In this document: positions 24,052 through 33,146 of the stretch, one piece after another
How positions within the stretch are numbered: the stretch's first letter is position 1
How the letters are laid out: every line of letters begins with the position of its first letter
Assembly (NCBI GenBank): GCA_002127295.1
Contig: NFUV01000003.1
Location: forward strand, 371,577 to 435,576
Source: Chitinophagaceae bacterium IBVUCB2
Lineage (GTDB): Bacteria; Bacteroidota; Bacteroidia; Chitinophagales; Chitinophagaceae
Direction of reading: 5' to 3'
Length of the DNA stretch: 64,000 nucleotides
The notes under the pieces: model-generated
Databases searched by the model: none
Told to the model about the DNA's origin: nothing
The model's input: the letters and a program-made list of their open reading frames with translations, nothing else
Program-made: the position numbers and the translations under genes

Positions 24052-25044
24052 ATGGCCGATATAAGCCGCAAAAGATTCCGCCGTGCATCCTTTATTTATT
24101 GGATGCTTCTGAGTTACATTATTGCCGCATTAGTATGGTGGTTCATTTCTCTCAATAATCATGTGGATACCATGCAGGCTTTTAAAGTCAACCAGATCAA
24201 CGCAACCATCAGCAAACAACAACACCCGGGTTTGTACCAGGTGGAGCTGGATAAGATAAATAAAGAACATAGCCGTGAAAAAACAAAATACATCAGCGAG
24301 GGAGCTATTTTTCTATTACTGATATTGGTGGGTGCTGCCTTTGTTTACCGGGCTATACAGCGACAGTTTAATTTACAACAGCAACAGCAGAATTTTATGA
24401 TGGCCGTAACCCATGAATTAAAAACACCTATTTCTGTAACAAGGTTAAATCTTGAAACATTACAGAAGTATAATCTTGACCCCGAAAAACAAAAAAAAAT
24501 TATCCGTACTACATTAGACGAAACAGCCCGGCTTAATTCTTTAACCAATAATATCCTTATATCTGCGCAACTCGAAGGTGACCGCTACAAATCTGCTAAG
24601 GAAGAACTGGATCTATCTACATTGTTTAAAGATTGCATACAAGATTGTAAGAAACGATTTCCCGAGAGATCAATTATTGAAAATATAGAGGAAGATGCAG
24701 ATGTACAAGGTGATGCATTATTATTACAAATGCTTATCAATAACCTCCTGGAAAATGCGATAAAATATTCGCCTAAAGAAAGCACCATAACCGTGATGTT
24801 AAAAAAATTAAATCCCGGTATTTGCCTCCAGGTATCTGATGAAGGACTTGGTATTGAGGACGCTGAAAAACAAAAGATATTCAACAAATTTTACCGTATT
24901 GGCAATGAGGGCACCCGTAAAACACAGGGCACAGGACTTGGCCTGTATCTTTGTCGCAAAATAGCAAAGGCACATAATGCCGACATTTCGGTGACAAACA
25001 ATGAACCCAACGGCAGTAATTTTGTCGTCGTTTTTAAAAGCTAA
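24052..25044 (+). CDS. Membrane sensor histidine kinase
   Basis: A 330-residue kinase. Two transmembrane helices (about 13-33 and 83-100) flank a short periplasmic stretch of about 50 residues. HisKA has the phospho-acceptor His121 in MMAVTHELKTP, and HATPase_c has the N box NNLLENAIKYSP and G boxes DEGLGIED and GTGLGLYLCRKIA. There is no HAMP domain; the sensed signal is unknown. With the response regulator gene 33 bp downstream it forms a classical two-component system, apparently in the same transcript as gldH. Confidence 0.92.
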   Translation: MADISRKRFRRASFIYWMLLSYIIAALVWWFISLNNHVDTMQAFKVNQINATISKQQHPGLYQVELDKINKEHSREKTKYISEGAIFLLLILVGAAFVYRAIQRQFNLQQQQQNFMMAVTHELKTPISVTRLNLETLQKYNLDPEKQKKIIRTTLDETARLNSLTNNILISAQLEGDRYKSAKEELDLSTLFKDCIQDCKKRFPERSIIENIEEDADVQGDALLLQMLINNLLENAIKYSPKESTITVMLKKLNPGICLQVSDEGLGIEDAEKQKIFNKFYRIGNEGTRKTQGTGLGLYLCRKIAKAHNADISVTNNEPNGSNFVVVFKS

Positions 25045-25077
25045 GAAATTACGCTTTAGTCAAGTAGAACAGCCACA

Positions 25078-25785
25078 ATGACATCAGAAAAAAAATCGTC
25101 CATATTACTGGTTGAAGATGAAGAAAACCTTCATGAAGCTCTTAAACTTAATTTGGAGCTGGAAGGATATGAGGTAACATCTGCCTACGATGGCGCAGCT
25201 GCCTTACAGGCGGTGCAAGGTGAGTACTTCGACTTAATTATCCTGGATGTAATGTTGCCGGAGATGGATGGCATCAACGTAACGGAAACGGTTCGTATCA
25301 GCAACAATGAAGTGCCGATCCTGATCCTTAGTGCAAAGAATAGCAGTGCAGACAGAGTGTTAGGGTTAAAAAAAGGTGCAGATGATTACCTGACTAAACC
25401 TTTTAACCTGGAAGAGTTATTACTTAGAGTATATAAATTGATCAATAAGAATAAAAAACTGCAGGATAAATCAACTGTTGACGACTCTTACAGTTTTGGC
25501 AACAATACGATCGATTTTAAGGCACAGGAAGCCACTAAGAAAAGTGGTGAAAAAATACAACTGAGCAAGAAAGAAACCATGTTACTGAAACTGCTGATTG
25601 AAAATAAAAACGAAGTAGTTCCAAGAGAAAAAATATTACAATCTGTTTGGGGCTATAACGTTTATCCCACTACAAGGACAATTGATAATTTCATTCTAAG
25701 CTTTCGTAAATATTTTGAAGAAGATAGCCGACACCCAAAATATTTCCATTCGGTAAGGGGTGTAGGATATAAGTATTCAGAGTAA
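25078..25785 (+). CDS. OmpR/PhoB-family response regulator
   Basis: A 235-residue regulator. The receiver domain (about 8-120) has the acidic pocket VEDEE and phospho-acceptor Asp57 in IILDVMLPEMDG, the switch residues LSAKN and KPF. The winged-helix DNA-binding domain (about 140-235) has the end motif RTIDNFILSFRKYFE and VRGVGYKY. It is the partner of the upstream kinase. Its last 9 bp overlap the convergent batD gene. Confidence 0.93.
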   Translation: MTSEKKSSILLVEDEENLHEALKLNLELEGYEVTSAYDGAAALQAVQGEYFDLIILDVMLPEMDGINVTETVRISNNEVPILILSAKNSSADRVLGLKKGADDYLTKPFNLEELLLRVYKLINKNKKLQDKSTVDDSYSFGNNTIDFKAQEATKKSGEKIQLSKKETMLLKLLIENKNEVVPREKILQSVWGYNVYPTTRTIDNFILSFRKYFEEDSRHPKYFHSVRGVGYKYSE

Positions 25786-27549
25786 TGCTTTCTCTATTTG
25801 CTCCAATAATCTTTTTGTATTGTCAAAGAGCAATTGCCGGTCTTCCGTAATTGCTACATTGGTATACATCCCCGTCTCACATTGTTCTAATACGGCTGCT
25901 GTTTTGTCAATCAGCAATTGATCAAGCCCACTTTCTTTCATCCGGGCAAATAAATTTTCTTTTTTTATTTCTGTACCCGAAAGCTCATAATATGTATTGA
26001 AGAAATTCCAAACAGATTGTTGCAGGCTTGTATAAAAGTCTTTAGCGCCGGCCTGCATTTTAACAGGTTGCAACAACTCATCAATTGTCACAGAGTTTGC
26101 CCTATCAACTTTGAGTAGTATTTGTTCCGCTTTGTTGATTTTTCTTTTTCTCATCATCCAAAAAACAACTCCTGCTAAAGCAATGATGATACCGGCTCCA
26201 ATCAGCCAATATTGTCCATTACCATTTGGTTCTTTTCTATCAACCAATGAAATCTTTTGTTCCTTTTTTTCTCCTATCCTTACCTGTTGGGACTGTGTAG
26301 TTACTGTTTTGTAATTACCCGTATCAATATTAAAAAAAGTAATACTAATAGGAGGAATGATGTAAGAACCCGGTGCAGCTGCTACAAAAGCATAACGAAA
26401 TTTTCGTTTGCCTTTCAATGGTGTTGCATAAATATCAAGCGAATCTTTTACTACAGGATCAAAGCCTTCCATCCCTGCAGGCCAGTTTATTACTGGTGCA
26501 TTCAACTGAATAAAATTCCCCTTTCCTGCTATGACTATTTCCAAAACACCTTCCTCATTTGCAGCTATATTCTCATTAATAATTCCAGATGAAATAGCAT
26601 AATTCCCTACCGCTCCGTTAAACCCGGTTGGTTTTGCTTTTTCAGGTATTGGCTTTACCACTATTGTAATGGGGGTTGTACTGATGTCGCTTTCAAAAAT
26701 TTCTGCATTAGCAGGTGCTTCTTCTGGTTCATTGTTCAATACACCTTCTACAATTTGCTGCTCGGTTTTTCTATTCACCCTGCTGCGTGAAAACTCCACC
26801 TTATTATTTATTTCCATTGCATCAACCGTAAATAAGCCAGCTTGCAAAGGATATAGCTGCACTTTTCGGATGGTATGAACATCAAAAATTCTTCCATTTA
26901 CTTCTTCTGTTGTAACAAAGCGGTCGGAGAGGTTAATCATATCCAGCACTGAAAAACCATAAAATCCCGGATTTTTTACAATGTCAGATTTAGATTCCAG
27001 TCGTGAATACAATTTAAAAGTGGCTACCACCGCCTCGCCAACAAAACAGGTTTTCTTATCCACCTGTACTTTCATAAAAAGATTTTGTTTGATTTTTTGC
27101 TGTACATCTTCGCCGGGTTGCAAATAATAGTCAGAACTCATTATCATTTCTTTTTCAAAACGTTTCATCGCAACCTCTTTAGAAATAACTTCAATATAAT
27201 TGTCGTTACTTTTTACCTGTTTACCATTTACAACAATGAAAGTACCCGGAACTATCAGTTTACCCGGGTTAAGTGCTATGAGTGTAAATACATAATTCTT
27301 CGATATCCTGTCGTTATTTGCAAGCCTGGTTTTACCGGGATAGATATAGGGTCCGGCCACTGTTTTAAATCCTTTGAATATAGGTGTAATAAAACTGCCA
27401 GCACCCTCACTATCATCTATTACGTATTGCACCTGGAATGCTTCTCCCACAACAATGGGGGTTAACGGCACAATCGTTTTGAAGGAGACCTGCGCTATTG
27501 CAAAAGCCGCCAAACAAGTAAAGAATAAAATAGCAATGATTTTTTTCAT
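25777..27549 (-). CDS. batD: BatD-family protein (oxygen-tolerance / aerotolerance)
   Basis: A 590-residue exported protein: a signal peptide (1-19), then several beta-sandwich repeats, opening with VSFKTIVPLTPIVVGEAFQVQY and FKTVAGPYIYPGK, typical of BatD. One transmembrane helix is found at about 450-470 (YWLIGAGIIIALAGVVFW), followed by a cytoplasmic tail. BatD proteins belong to the Bat operon linked to oxidative-stress tolerance in Bacteroides and Leptospira; the mechanism is not settled. batA/B/C and the MoxR ATPase are not beside it, so it is a stand-alone copy. A 15-bp palindrome (ACACTA-AAA-TAGTGT, 27560-27574) lies upstream. Confidence 0.82.
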   Translation of the reverse strand: MKKIIAILFFTCLAAFAIAQVSFKTIVPLTPIVVGEAFQVQYVIDDSEGAGSFITPIFKGFKTVAGPYIYPGKTRLANNDRISKNYVFTLIALNPGKLIVPGTFIVVNGKQVKSNDNYIEVISKEVAMKRFEKEMIMSSDYYLQPGEDVQQKIKQNLFMKVQVDKKTCFVGEAVVATFKLYSRLESKSDIVKNPGFYGFSVLDMINLSDRFVTTEEVNGRIFDVHTIRKVQLYPLQAGLFTVDAMEINNKVEFSRSRVNRKTEQQIVEGVLNNEPEEAPANAEIFESDISTTPITIVVKPIPEKAKPTGFNGAVGNYAISSGIINENIAANEEGVLEIVIAGKGNFIQLNAPVINWPAGMEGFDPVVKDSLDIYATPLKGKRKFRYAFVAAAPGSYIIPPISITFFNIDTGNYKTVTTQSQQVRIGEKKEQKISLVDRKEPNGNGQYWLIGAGIIIALAGVVFWMMRKRKINKAEQILLKVDRANSVTIDELLQPVKMQAGAKDFYTSLQQSVWNFFNTYYELSGTEIKKENLFARMKESGLDQLLIDKTAAVLEQCETGMYTNVAITEDRQLLFDNTKRLLEQIEKALL

Positions 27550-27635
27550 ACCGTATTCAACACTAAAATAGTGTGGCTTTCCTAAAAACCACCCTAAAAT
27601 ATGTTAGCGGGTAATACATCCTTTTAGCGGATAGC

Positions 27636-28403
27636 TTAAAGGTCGCCCAACTGCGGACGAATGACAATATCTTCTACACAAGCCTGGGTTGATAATTGAG
27701 AAGCTGCATAGATCATTCTAGCAATATCGCCTGCTTCCATAATCCGTTTTGTGGAATTATCATAGTTACCCCAGGAATCGCTCAAGACCGCACCGGGATG
27801 AACGGATGTAACTTTTATTCCATGAGGTTTCATTTCTTCCCGCAGGTTTTTACTAAAGCCATACAGAGCAAATTTACTGATGCTGTAGGCGCCACCATTG
27901 GCATAAGCATGAAGGGAAGCAATTGAGCACATGTTAAAAATATGTCCGGAATTTTTTCCCGCAGAAGTACGTTCCATCATTTTGGGAAGTACAGTTCTGG
28001 TAACATGATAAGCACTTAATAAGTTTGTTGACAATTGACTTTCCAGCGTTCCATCAGGTTCATTGTACACACTACCTGGCTCAAACAAACCTGCATTATT
28101 AACTAATATATCGGGAACTGCAAACGACAAACACCAATTACCAAATGCAATGCATTCTTCTTTTTTGCTTACATCAAATGGCCGGGCTTTTATTGTAATA
28201 GCTGGAAACCTTGTTATTAATTCTTCTACCGTTTTATACAAAGCCACTTCTCCCCTTGAGCATAGAAATAAGTTATGTCCATTGGCAGCAAAAATTTCTG
28301 CAATGGCCTTGCCTATTCCTTTTGAGGCACCGGTTATTATAACGTTCTTACCTCCATCTTCTCCTAAAGGAGAGTGTTCTGAAGTTTGTTGATTAACCAA
28401 CAT
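27636..28403 (-). CDS. Short-chain dehydrogenase/reductase (SDR)
   Basis: A 255-residue classical SDR. It has the cofactor motif TGASKGIG (24-31), NNAG, NMCSIAS with catalytic Ser, and YSISKFALYGFSKNL with the YxxxK pair. Substrate unknown. An unusual extension of about 19 residues precedes the Rossmann motif; it is encoded by CTCTCCTTTAGGAGAAGATG-type DNA, which looks like a dispersed repeat rather than ancestral coding sequence. It is divergent from the YjjG-family gene, whose N-terminus carries a similar string. Confidence 0.88.
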   Translation of the reverse strand: MLVNQQTSEHSPLGEDGGKNVIITGASKGIGKAIAEIFAANGHNLFLCSRGEVALYKTVEELITRFPAITIKARPFDVSKKEECIAFGNWCLSFAVPDILVNNAGLFEPGSVYNEPDGTLESQLSTNLLSAYHVTRTVLPKMMERTSAGKNSGHIFNMCSIASLHAYANGGAYSISKFALYGFSKNLREEMKPHGIKVTSVHPGAVLSDSWGNYDNSTKRIMEAGDIARMIYAASQLSTQACVEDIVIRPQLGDL

Positions 28404-28450
28404 TTCTCTTATTAGTTTAAGTTTGCAAATTACTTAAGTAATGCACAATT

Positions 28451-29191
28451 ATGAATACTAAAAACTCTCCTTCAGGGGCTGGGAGTACCTACAAACATCT
28501 TTTCTTTGACCTCGACCATACTATTTGGGATTTTGAAGCTAATAGCAGGCTAACATTGAGTGAGCTATACGAATCAATGAATCTGCTGGAAAGAGGTGTT
28601 CATGATTTTGATTTGTTTCATAAAAACTACCTGTTACATAATGATAAACTCTGGGACCGCTACCGCAAAGGCTATATTAAAGTAGATGAGCTTCGTTGGA
28701 AGAGAATGTGGCTGACCATGCTGGATTTTAAAATTGCTGATGAGCCTATGGCCAGAAAGATGGGAGAGATTTTTCTTGATTTATTACCTACCCGGAAACT
28801 ACTTTTTCCCGGAACCATTGAAATATTGGATTACCTGGTAGAAAAAAACTACCAGTTGCATTTAATCACCAACGGGTTTGAAAAAACACAACATAGCAAA
28901 CTACAAAACTCGGGACTAGATAAGTATTTTATTGAAGTAATTACTTCTGAGGGAAGCAATAGCCTGAAGCCACACAAAGAAATTTTTGATTACGCATTAC
29001 AAAGAACAAATGCAAAACCCGAACAAAGCATTATGATCGGCGATAGTATAGAGGCTGATATTCTTGGTGCTATGAACGCCGGAATAGACCAGGTGCATGT
29101 AAATCATTTAACTACAGAACCAGAAATAGTAAATGGCAAATTGCCAACTTACACTGTATATACATTAAAAGAATTAGAAGGGATCTTTTAG
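28451..29191 (+). CDS. YjjG-family noncanonical pyrimidine nucleotidase (HAD)
   Basis: A 246-residue HAD phosphatase. Motif I is FFDLDHTIWDFEANS, motif II lies at HLITNGF, the motif III Lys is in SLKPHKEIF, and motif IV is GDSIEADILGAMNAG. The WDF signature after motif I and the cap helix pattern fit YjjG, which removes phosphate from unusual pyrimidine nucleotides and protects DNA. The first 12 residues (NTKNSPSGAGST) are encoded by a CTCTCCTTCAGGGGCTGGGA string like the repeat in the divergent SDR gene. Confidence 0.88.
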   Translation: MNTKNSPSGAGSTYKHLFFDLDHTIWDFEANSRLTLSELYESMNLLERGVHDFDLFHKNYLLHNDKLWDRYRKGYIKVDELRWKRMWLTMLDFKIADEPMARKMGEIFLDLLPTRKLLFPGTIEILDYLVEKNYQLHLITNGFEKTQHSKLQNSGLDKYFIEVITSEGSNSLKPHKEIFDYALQRTNAKPEQSIMIGDSIEADILGAMNAGIDQVHVNHLTTEPEIVNGKLPTYTVYTLKELEGIF

Positions 29192-29224
29192 AACAAGTGT
29201 TAGATTAGATGAGTAGCAGAAAGC

Positions 29225-29881
29225 TTACCATGTAGCAATAACAGTTACTCCCCCTTTGGGCTTATCACCAATGTTTACCAAGATTTTTGCATCAAGCGGC
29301 AGCAATAAGTCAACTCTTGAGCCTAGCTTAATAAAACCCATTTCGTCGGTTTGATTTACCTGCTGGCCTGGTTTTAAATAATTGCAAATACGCTTGGCTA
29401 AAGCACCGGCAATTTGTTTTACCAAAATCTCTTTCCCGTCTTTACGGTACACAACAGAATGACGTTCGTTTTCTGTAGATGATTTTGGATGCCAGGCTAC
29501 CAAATATTTTCCTTTATGATATTGACTGTACGCCACTTCACCACTAACAGGGTTACGATTTACATGCACATTCAACGGACTCATAAAAATAGAAACCTGC
29601 ATGCGGCGGTCAGTAAAATATTCATCGGCCTGTACTTCTTCTATTACCACTACTTTTCCATCTGCCGGAGCAACGATCGCATTTTCCTGGATGGTTAATT
29701 GTCTTTTGGGTATGCGGAAAAATGAAATAAGAAATAACAACAAACCTAAAGTGCCTATAAAAATCAATAAGCTGAGAAGTGGAATAGAAGAGCTAAGAAA
29801 ATAAAAAGACAGCACATTGATGATACCGAAAAGTATGGTGGCAATCGCAATGCTTGTATATCCTTCTTTGTGAATGGTCAT
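29225..29881 (-). CDS. psd: Phosphatidylserine decarboxylase family protein
   Basis: A 218-residue pro-enzyme making phosphatidylethanolamine. Two N-terminal membrane helices (about 8-30 and 35-52) are followed by the catalytic body: VAPADGKVV, FMSPLNVHVNRNPVSG, KGKYLVAWHPKSSTENER, and the self-cleavage region GFIKLGSRVDLLLP, where cleavage at Gly-Ser would create the pyruvoyl group. The short form without the long alpha N-terminus is usual in Bacteroidota. cdsA lies just upstream on the same strand, so phospholipid synthesis genes are together. Confidence 0.9.
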   Translation of the reverse strand: MTIHKEGYTSIAIATILFGIINVLSFYFLSSSIPLLSLLIFIGTLGLLLFLISFFRIPKRQLTIQENAIVAPADGKVVVIEEVQADEYFTDRRMQVSIFMSPLNVHVNRNPVSGEVAYSQYHKGKYLVAWHPKSSTENERHSVVYRKDGKEILVKQIAGALAKRICNYLKPGQQVNQTDEMGFIKLGSRVDLLLPLDAKILVNIGDKPKGGVTVIATW

Positions 29882-29900
29882 TGTACCTTAGGTTGAGGGG

Positions 29901-29908
29901 CAAATATA
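29901..29908 (-). promoter_or_regulatory. -7 box for psd
   Basis: TATATTTG on the minus strand, an exact TAnnTTTG, 19 nt before the psd ATG, indicating psd can be transcribed separately from cdsA. Confidence 0.5.
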
Positions 29909-29917
29909 GGAAAATGG

Positions 29918-29945
29918 TGAATAGTCGATAGTGAAGGTTGAATAG
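29918..29945 (+). repeat. Heptamer-phased repeat between psd and cdsA
   Basis: TGAATAG, TCGATAG, TGAAGGT, TGAATAG: four units in 7-nt phase (equally TAGTCGA, TAGTGAA, GGTTGAA). Confidence 0.6.
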
Positions 29946-29946
29946 C

Positions 29947-30879
29947 TTATCGTATAAAAAGCTTTACATATATCCAAACGAAAGGCACTGCAAGTAATAA
30001 AGAATCAAACCGATCTAAAAAACCACCGTGGCCGGGCATTAATGAACCACTATCTTTTACTCCGGCCATTCTTTTTAGTTTGGATTCGAGCAAATCGCCG
30101 AAAGTGCCGGCAATAGCAGCAATAGCAGCAATTATATACCAGTGGTAATTAGGAATTTCAAAATGCCAACCCGGTAAAACCAAGGCTGTAGGAATATTAG
30201 AAAATAGTAGCCCGATTGCAATCACACAAAGCAAAATTCCTCCAATCGTTCCTTCCCATGTTTTTTTGGGTGATATCTTTGAAAAGGGGGTTTTGCCAAT
30301 GAAAGAGCCAACTATATAAGCCATTGTATCATTTATCCAGATTGAAAAAATAATTGCAACAGGAATAAGTACTGGTAAGTAATCGAGAGAACGAGATGTA
30401 AAATTTGTATCTAAGAAATCAACATTCAATCCCTTATTAATAAAACCATACAAATCCATCATCAATCCCCAACTCAGCGATATATATATAAGGCCAAAAA
30501 TTGAATGACCAATATTTTTTAATTGAATGTTTTTTGTGAAAAGTAATTCAGTTATTGGTAATATAAATGCAATAATTAATCCGAGCCACCAACCGATCTC
30601 ATGCAGGCGCATACCAAAAATTGTATAAGCACTGCTGAACCAAAGCATCAGACACCAGCCTGCTATCATTACTCCGTATTTATGAAAAGGTGTTATCTCT
30701 TTATATCCCGGATCAATTAAAGCCACGAGTTTTTGGTATTCTATCCAGCATCCGAAATGAATAACAGAAAATAAAATAAAAAAACTCCAATGGTTCCATA
30801 ATAAACCTAATAACATTACTGCCGCAAATATGATTGCAGTGAGTGCTCTTGTTTTAAAGGTTTGTATGTTAAAGGCCAT
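29947..30879 (-). CDS. cdsA: Phosphatidate cytidylyltransferase
   Basis: A 310-residue integral membrane enzyme that makes CDP-diacylglycerol from phosphatidate and CTP. It has about eight hydrophobic helices and the full CdsA signature near the C-terminus: LESKLKRMAGVKDSG then MPGHGGFLDRFDSLLLA. It feeds the phosphatidylserine route completed by the adjacent psd. The start MAFNIQTFKTRALTAIIFA fits the family. Confidence 0.92.
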   Translation of the reverse strand: MAFNIQTFKTRALTAIIFAAVMLLGLLWNHWSFFILFSVIHFGCWIEYQKLVALIDPGYKEITPFHKYGVMIAGWCLMLWFSSAYTIFGMRLHEIGWWLGLIIAFILPITELLFTKNIQLKNIGHSIFGLIYISLSWGLMMDLYGFINKGLNVDFLDTNFTSRSLDYLPVLIPVAIIFSIWINDTMAYIVGSFIGKTPFSKISPKKTWEGTIGGILLCVIAIGLLFSNIPTALVLPGWHFEIPNYHWYIIAAIAAIAGTFGDLLESKLKRMAGVKDSGSLMPGHGGFLDRFDSLLLAVPFVWIYVKLFIR

Positions 30880-30954
30880 CGCTGATTATAAGATTTTAAT
30901 ACAGGGATTTATGGATTATTTGCCTGCCGTAGTAAACGTCGCCTATGCTCATCT

Positions 30955-31046
30955 GTGTTACTATCGTACAAGTGTGATTCTTCTTTTCTTTTCCCAAAAG
31001 AAAAGAAGAACAGAACAAGTTCGCAAGGACGATGATAGTAATACTT
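30955..31046. repeat. Nested inverted repeat with composite-repeat segment (copy D)
   Basis: The centre is a perfect 15-bp stem TTCTTCTTTTCTTTT / AAAAGAAAAGAAGAA with loop CCC (30978-31010). Outer arms GTGTTACTATC (30955) and GATAGTAATAC (31036) pair with one mismatch. Inside, CAGAAC and GCAAGGACGATGATAGTA match parts of the composite repeat at 14925-14986. It lies in the 184-bp gap between cdsA and the CPBP protease. Confidence 0.6.
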
Positions 31047-31063
31047 CAGCTGGCTTCATACAT

Positions 31064-32023
31064 TTATTTTTCAAAATCAAATGGATCTTTTTTCGGCACT
31101 TCATCATCGCCATACACTTCCGTATATGTAGTAGTTGATTTTCTTCGTATCCATTCAAATAATAATACCACCAGCACAAAACTAATAGAACCTGCTAATG
31201 CAAGATTATTGGCTTGTACTACATTTTCATCATTCAGCATTTCTGGATTAAAATAAGCCAGCACTATTAGCACCGCATCATAAATAAAATGTGCTAGAAT
31301 GGCTACCCACAAACTACCGCTATACCAATATAATGCTCCCAGCAATATGCCTAATAAAAATCGTGGCAGAAAACCATAGAATTGCATGTGCATGGCAGAA
31401 AATAAAAATGCTGCTACAATAATTCCGGCCCAATGATTTTTAAAAATCTTAATTAATAGTCGCTGTGCAGCTCCCCGAAATAACAGTTCCTCCCCTACAG
31501 CTGCCAAACCCGCAATACAAATAATATTCAATATCAAATCCTGAATGGTATGCCTTGATAGCAATGCTTTAACGGTTCTGGCCGCTTCTTCTTCACCGCT
31601 TTTCATCCAACCTTGCCAGCTTTTTGGAAATGGAAAATTTCTGTTTAATTCTCCCAGATAACTTACAAGAGGAAGTGCAACGATCATTATTGCAATACCT
31701 GCCAGAAAATAAAATCCGTTGGAAGGTTTTTTGAGGCCTAAATATTTTTTGGAATCGGTGCTGAAAAGTCTTGCGCAAATAAAAGTTGGCAATATAAATA
31801 AGCCTAAAAACTGGATTACCTGCATACCACGGAGAAATGTTATCATAGCAGGTTTAGAAAAATCCCAATTACCGGAATCCATTAATTCTGATGTTTTAAT
31901 CCCCGTAATTACAGAAAGAATACTTGTGCCTATCATCGCCATCATAAATAAGCTGAACAATGCAATTCCTATCAATAAAAGAAATTGACTCGACGCAGAT
32001 TTTCCCTTTAATAATCCTCGCAT
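31064..32023 (-). CDS. CPBP-family intramembrane glutamic endopeptidase
   Basis: A 319-residue membrane protease (Abi/CAAX-like) with about eight helices. The active-site motifs are EELLFR (motif 1, in AAVGEELLFRGAAQR), FSAMH (motif 2), and HFIYD (motif 3). Bacterial members cut membrane-embedded or prenylated substrates or act in bacteriocin self-protection; the real substrate is unknown. It is divergent from dusB. Confidence 0.88.
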   Translation of the reverse strand: MRGLLKGKSASSQFLLLIGIALFSLFMMAMIGTSILSVITGIKTSELMDSGNWDFSKPAMITFLRGMQVIQFLGLFILPTFICARLFSTDSKKYLGLKKPSNGFYFLAGIAIMIVALPLVSYLGELNRNFPFPKSWQGWMKSGEEEAARTVKALLSRHTIQDLILNIICIAGLAAVGEELLFRGAAQRLLIKIFKNHWAGIIVAAFLFSAMHMQFYGFLPRFLLGILLGALYWYSGSLWVAILAHFIYDAVLIVLAYFNPEMLNDENVVQANNLALAGSISFVLVVLLFEWIRRKSTTTYTEVYGDDEVPKKDPFDFEK

Positions 32024-32047
32024 TAGTAAACTCTGGTTTTAAGATTG

Positions 32048-32055
32048 TAAATTTG
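32048..32055 (+). promoter_or_regulatory. -7 box for dusB-gdx
   Basis: TAAATTTG, an exact TAnnTTTG, 41 nt before the dusB ATG in the divergent gap. Confidence 0.45.
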
Positions 32056-32096
32056 CCGTTTGTACTCCTTGCAAAAGCTCTGGCGTACGCTGTAAA

Positions 32097-33137
32097 ATGG
32101 TAAAGATAGGTAACATACAACTTCCTGATTTTCCGCTTCTATTGGCTCCAATGGAAGACGTAAGTGACCCCCCTTTCCGGGCTGTTTGCAAGGATAATGG
32201 GGCCGACCTTATGTATACGGAGTTTATTTCATCTGAAGGGCTGATCAGGGATGCCATTAAAAGCCGCAAAAAGCTTGACATATTTGAATACGAACGACCT
32301 GTTGGCATCCAGATATTTGGGGGCGATGAAGATAGCCTGGCCATGGCGGCAAAAATTGTAGAAGTTACCAATCCAGATTTATTGGATATCAACTTCGGTT
32401 GCCCGGTTAAAAAAGTAGCATTGAAAGGTGCTGGTGCCGGTGTATTAAAAGATATTGATCTGATGGTGCGGCTTACATCGGCTGTGGTTAAAGCAACGTC
32501 GCTACCTGTTACAGTAAAAACAAGATTGGGTTGGGATGATAAGACAAGAAATATTGAAGAAGTAGCAGAACGTTTGCAGGATGTGGGCATACAGGCTCTT
32601 GCTATACATGGAAGAACAAGAACACAGATGTATAAAGGCGAAGCCGATTGGACATTGATTGGCAAAGTGAAAAATAATCCCCGTATAAAAATCCCCATTT
32701 TTGGTAATGGCGATATCGACTCTCCTGAAAAAGCAGTAGAATATAAAAACCGTTATGGTGTAGATGGTATTATGATTGGCCGGGCAGCTATCGGTTACCC
32801 CTGGATATTTAACGAGATAAAACATTTTGTAAAAACCGGTGAGCATTTACCACCACCAACTATTGAAGACCGTTTATTTGTATGCCGTAAGCATTTGAAT
32901 AAATCGATTGAATGGAAAAACCCGGTTGTTGGCATCAATGAAATGCGCCGTCATTATGCTAATTACTTAAAAGGCCTACCCAACATAAAAGAATTCCGCA
33001 ATAAATTAGTAACACTTACTACTGAAGAAGAAATAAATGCGGTGTTTGATGATATTGCCAAAACATACGGCGGCTATGAATTTGAGAAAACACCAATTGA
33101 GTTAGTAAACTACCACGAGAAGTGCCCGGTGGAATAA
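32097..33137 (+). CDS. dusB: tRNA-dihydrouridine synthase DusB-type
   Basis: A 346-residue FMN enzyme that reduces uridines in the tRNA D-loop. It has the opening FPLLLAPMEDVSDPPFR, the catalytic Cys102 in DINFGCPVKKV, then VTVKTRLGWD, AIHGRTR and GNGDIDSPEKA for FMN and tRNA binding, and the helical C-terminal domain. The next gene starts 9 bp later and is likely cotranscribed. Confidence 0.92.
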   Translation: MVKIGNIQLPDFPLLLAPMEDVSDPPFRAVCKDNGADLMYTEFISSEGLIRDAIKSRKKLDIFEYERPVGIQIFGGDEDSLAMAAKIVEVTNPDLLDINFGCPVKKVALKGAGAGVLKDIDLMVRLTSAVVKATSLPVTVKTRLGWDDKTRNIEEVAERLQDVGIQALAIHGRTRTQMYKGEADWTLIGKVKNNPRIKIPIFGNGDIDSPEKAVEYKNRYGVDGIMIGRAAIGYPWIFNEIKHFVKTGEHLPPPTIEDRLFVCRKHLNKSIEWKNPVVGINEMRRHYANYLKGLPNIKEFRNKLVTLTTEEEINAVFDDIAKTYGGYEFEKTPIELVNYHEKCPVE

Positions 33138-33146
33138 TTTTTAACG

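Noticed and set aside
27085..27465. 126-residue open frame opposite batD
   Set aside because: Phe/Tyr/Ile-rich antisense translation typical of AT-rich coding DNA read backwards.
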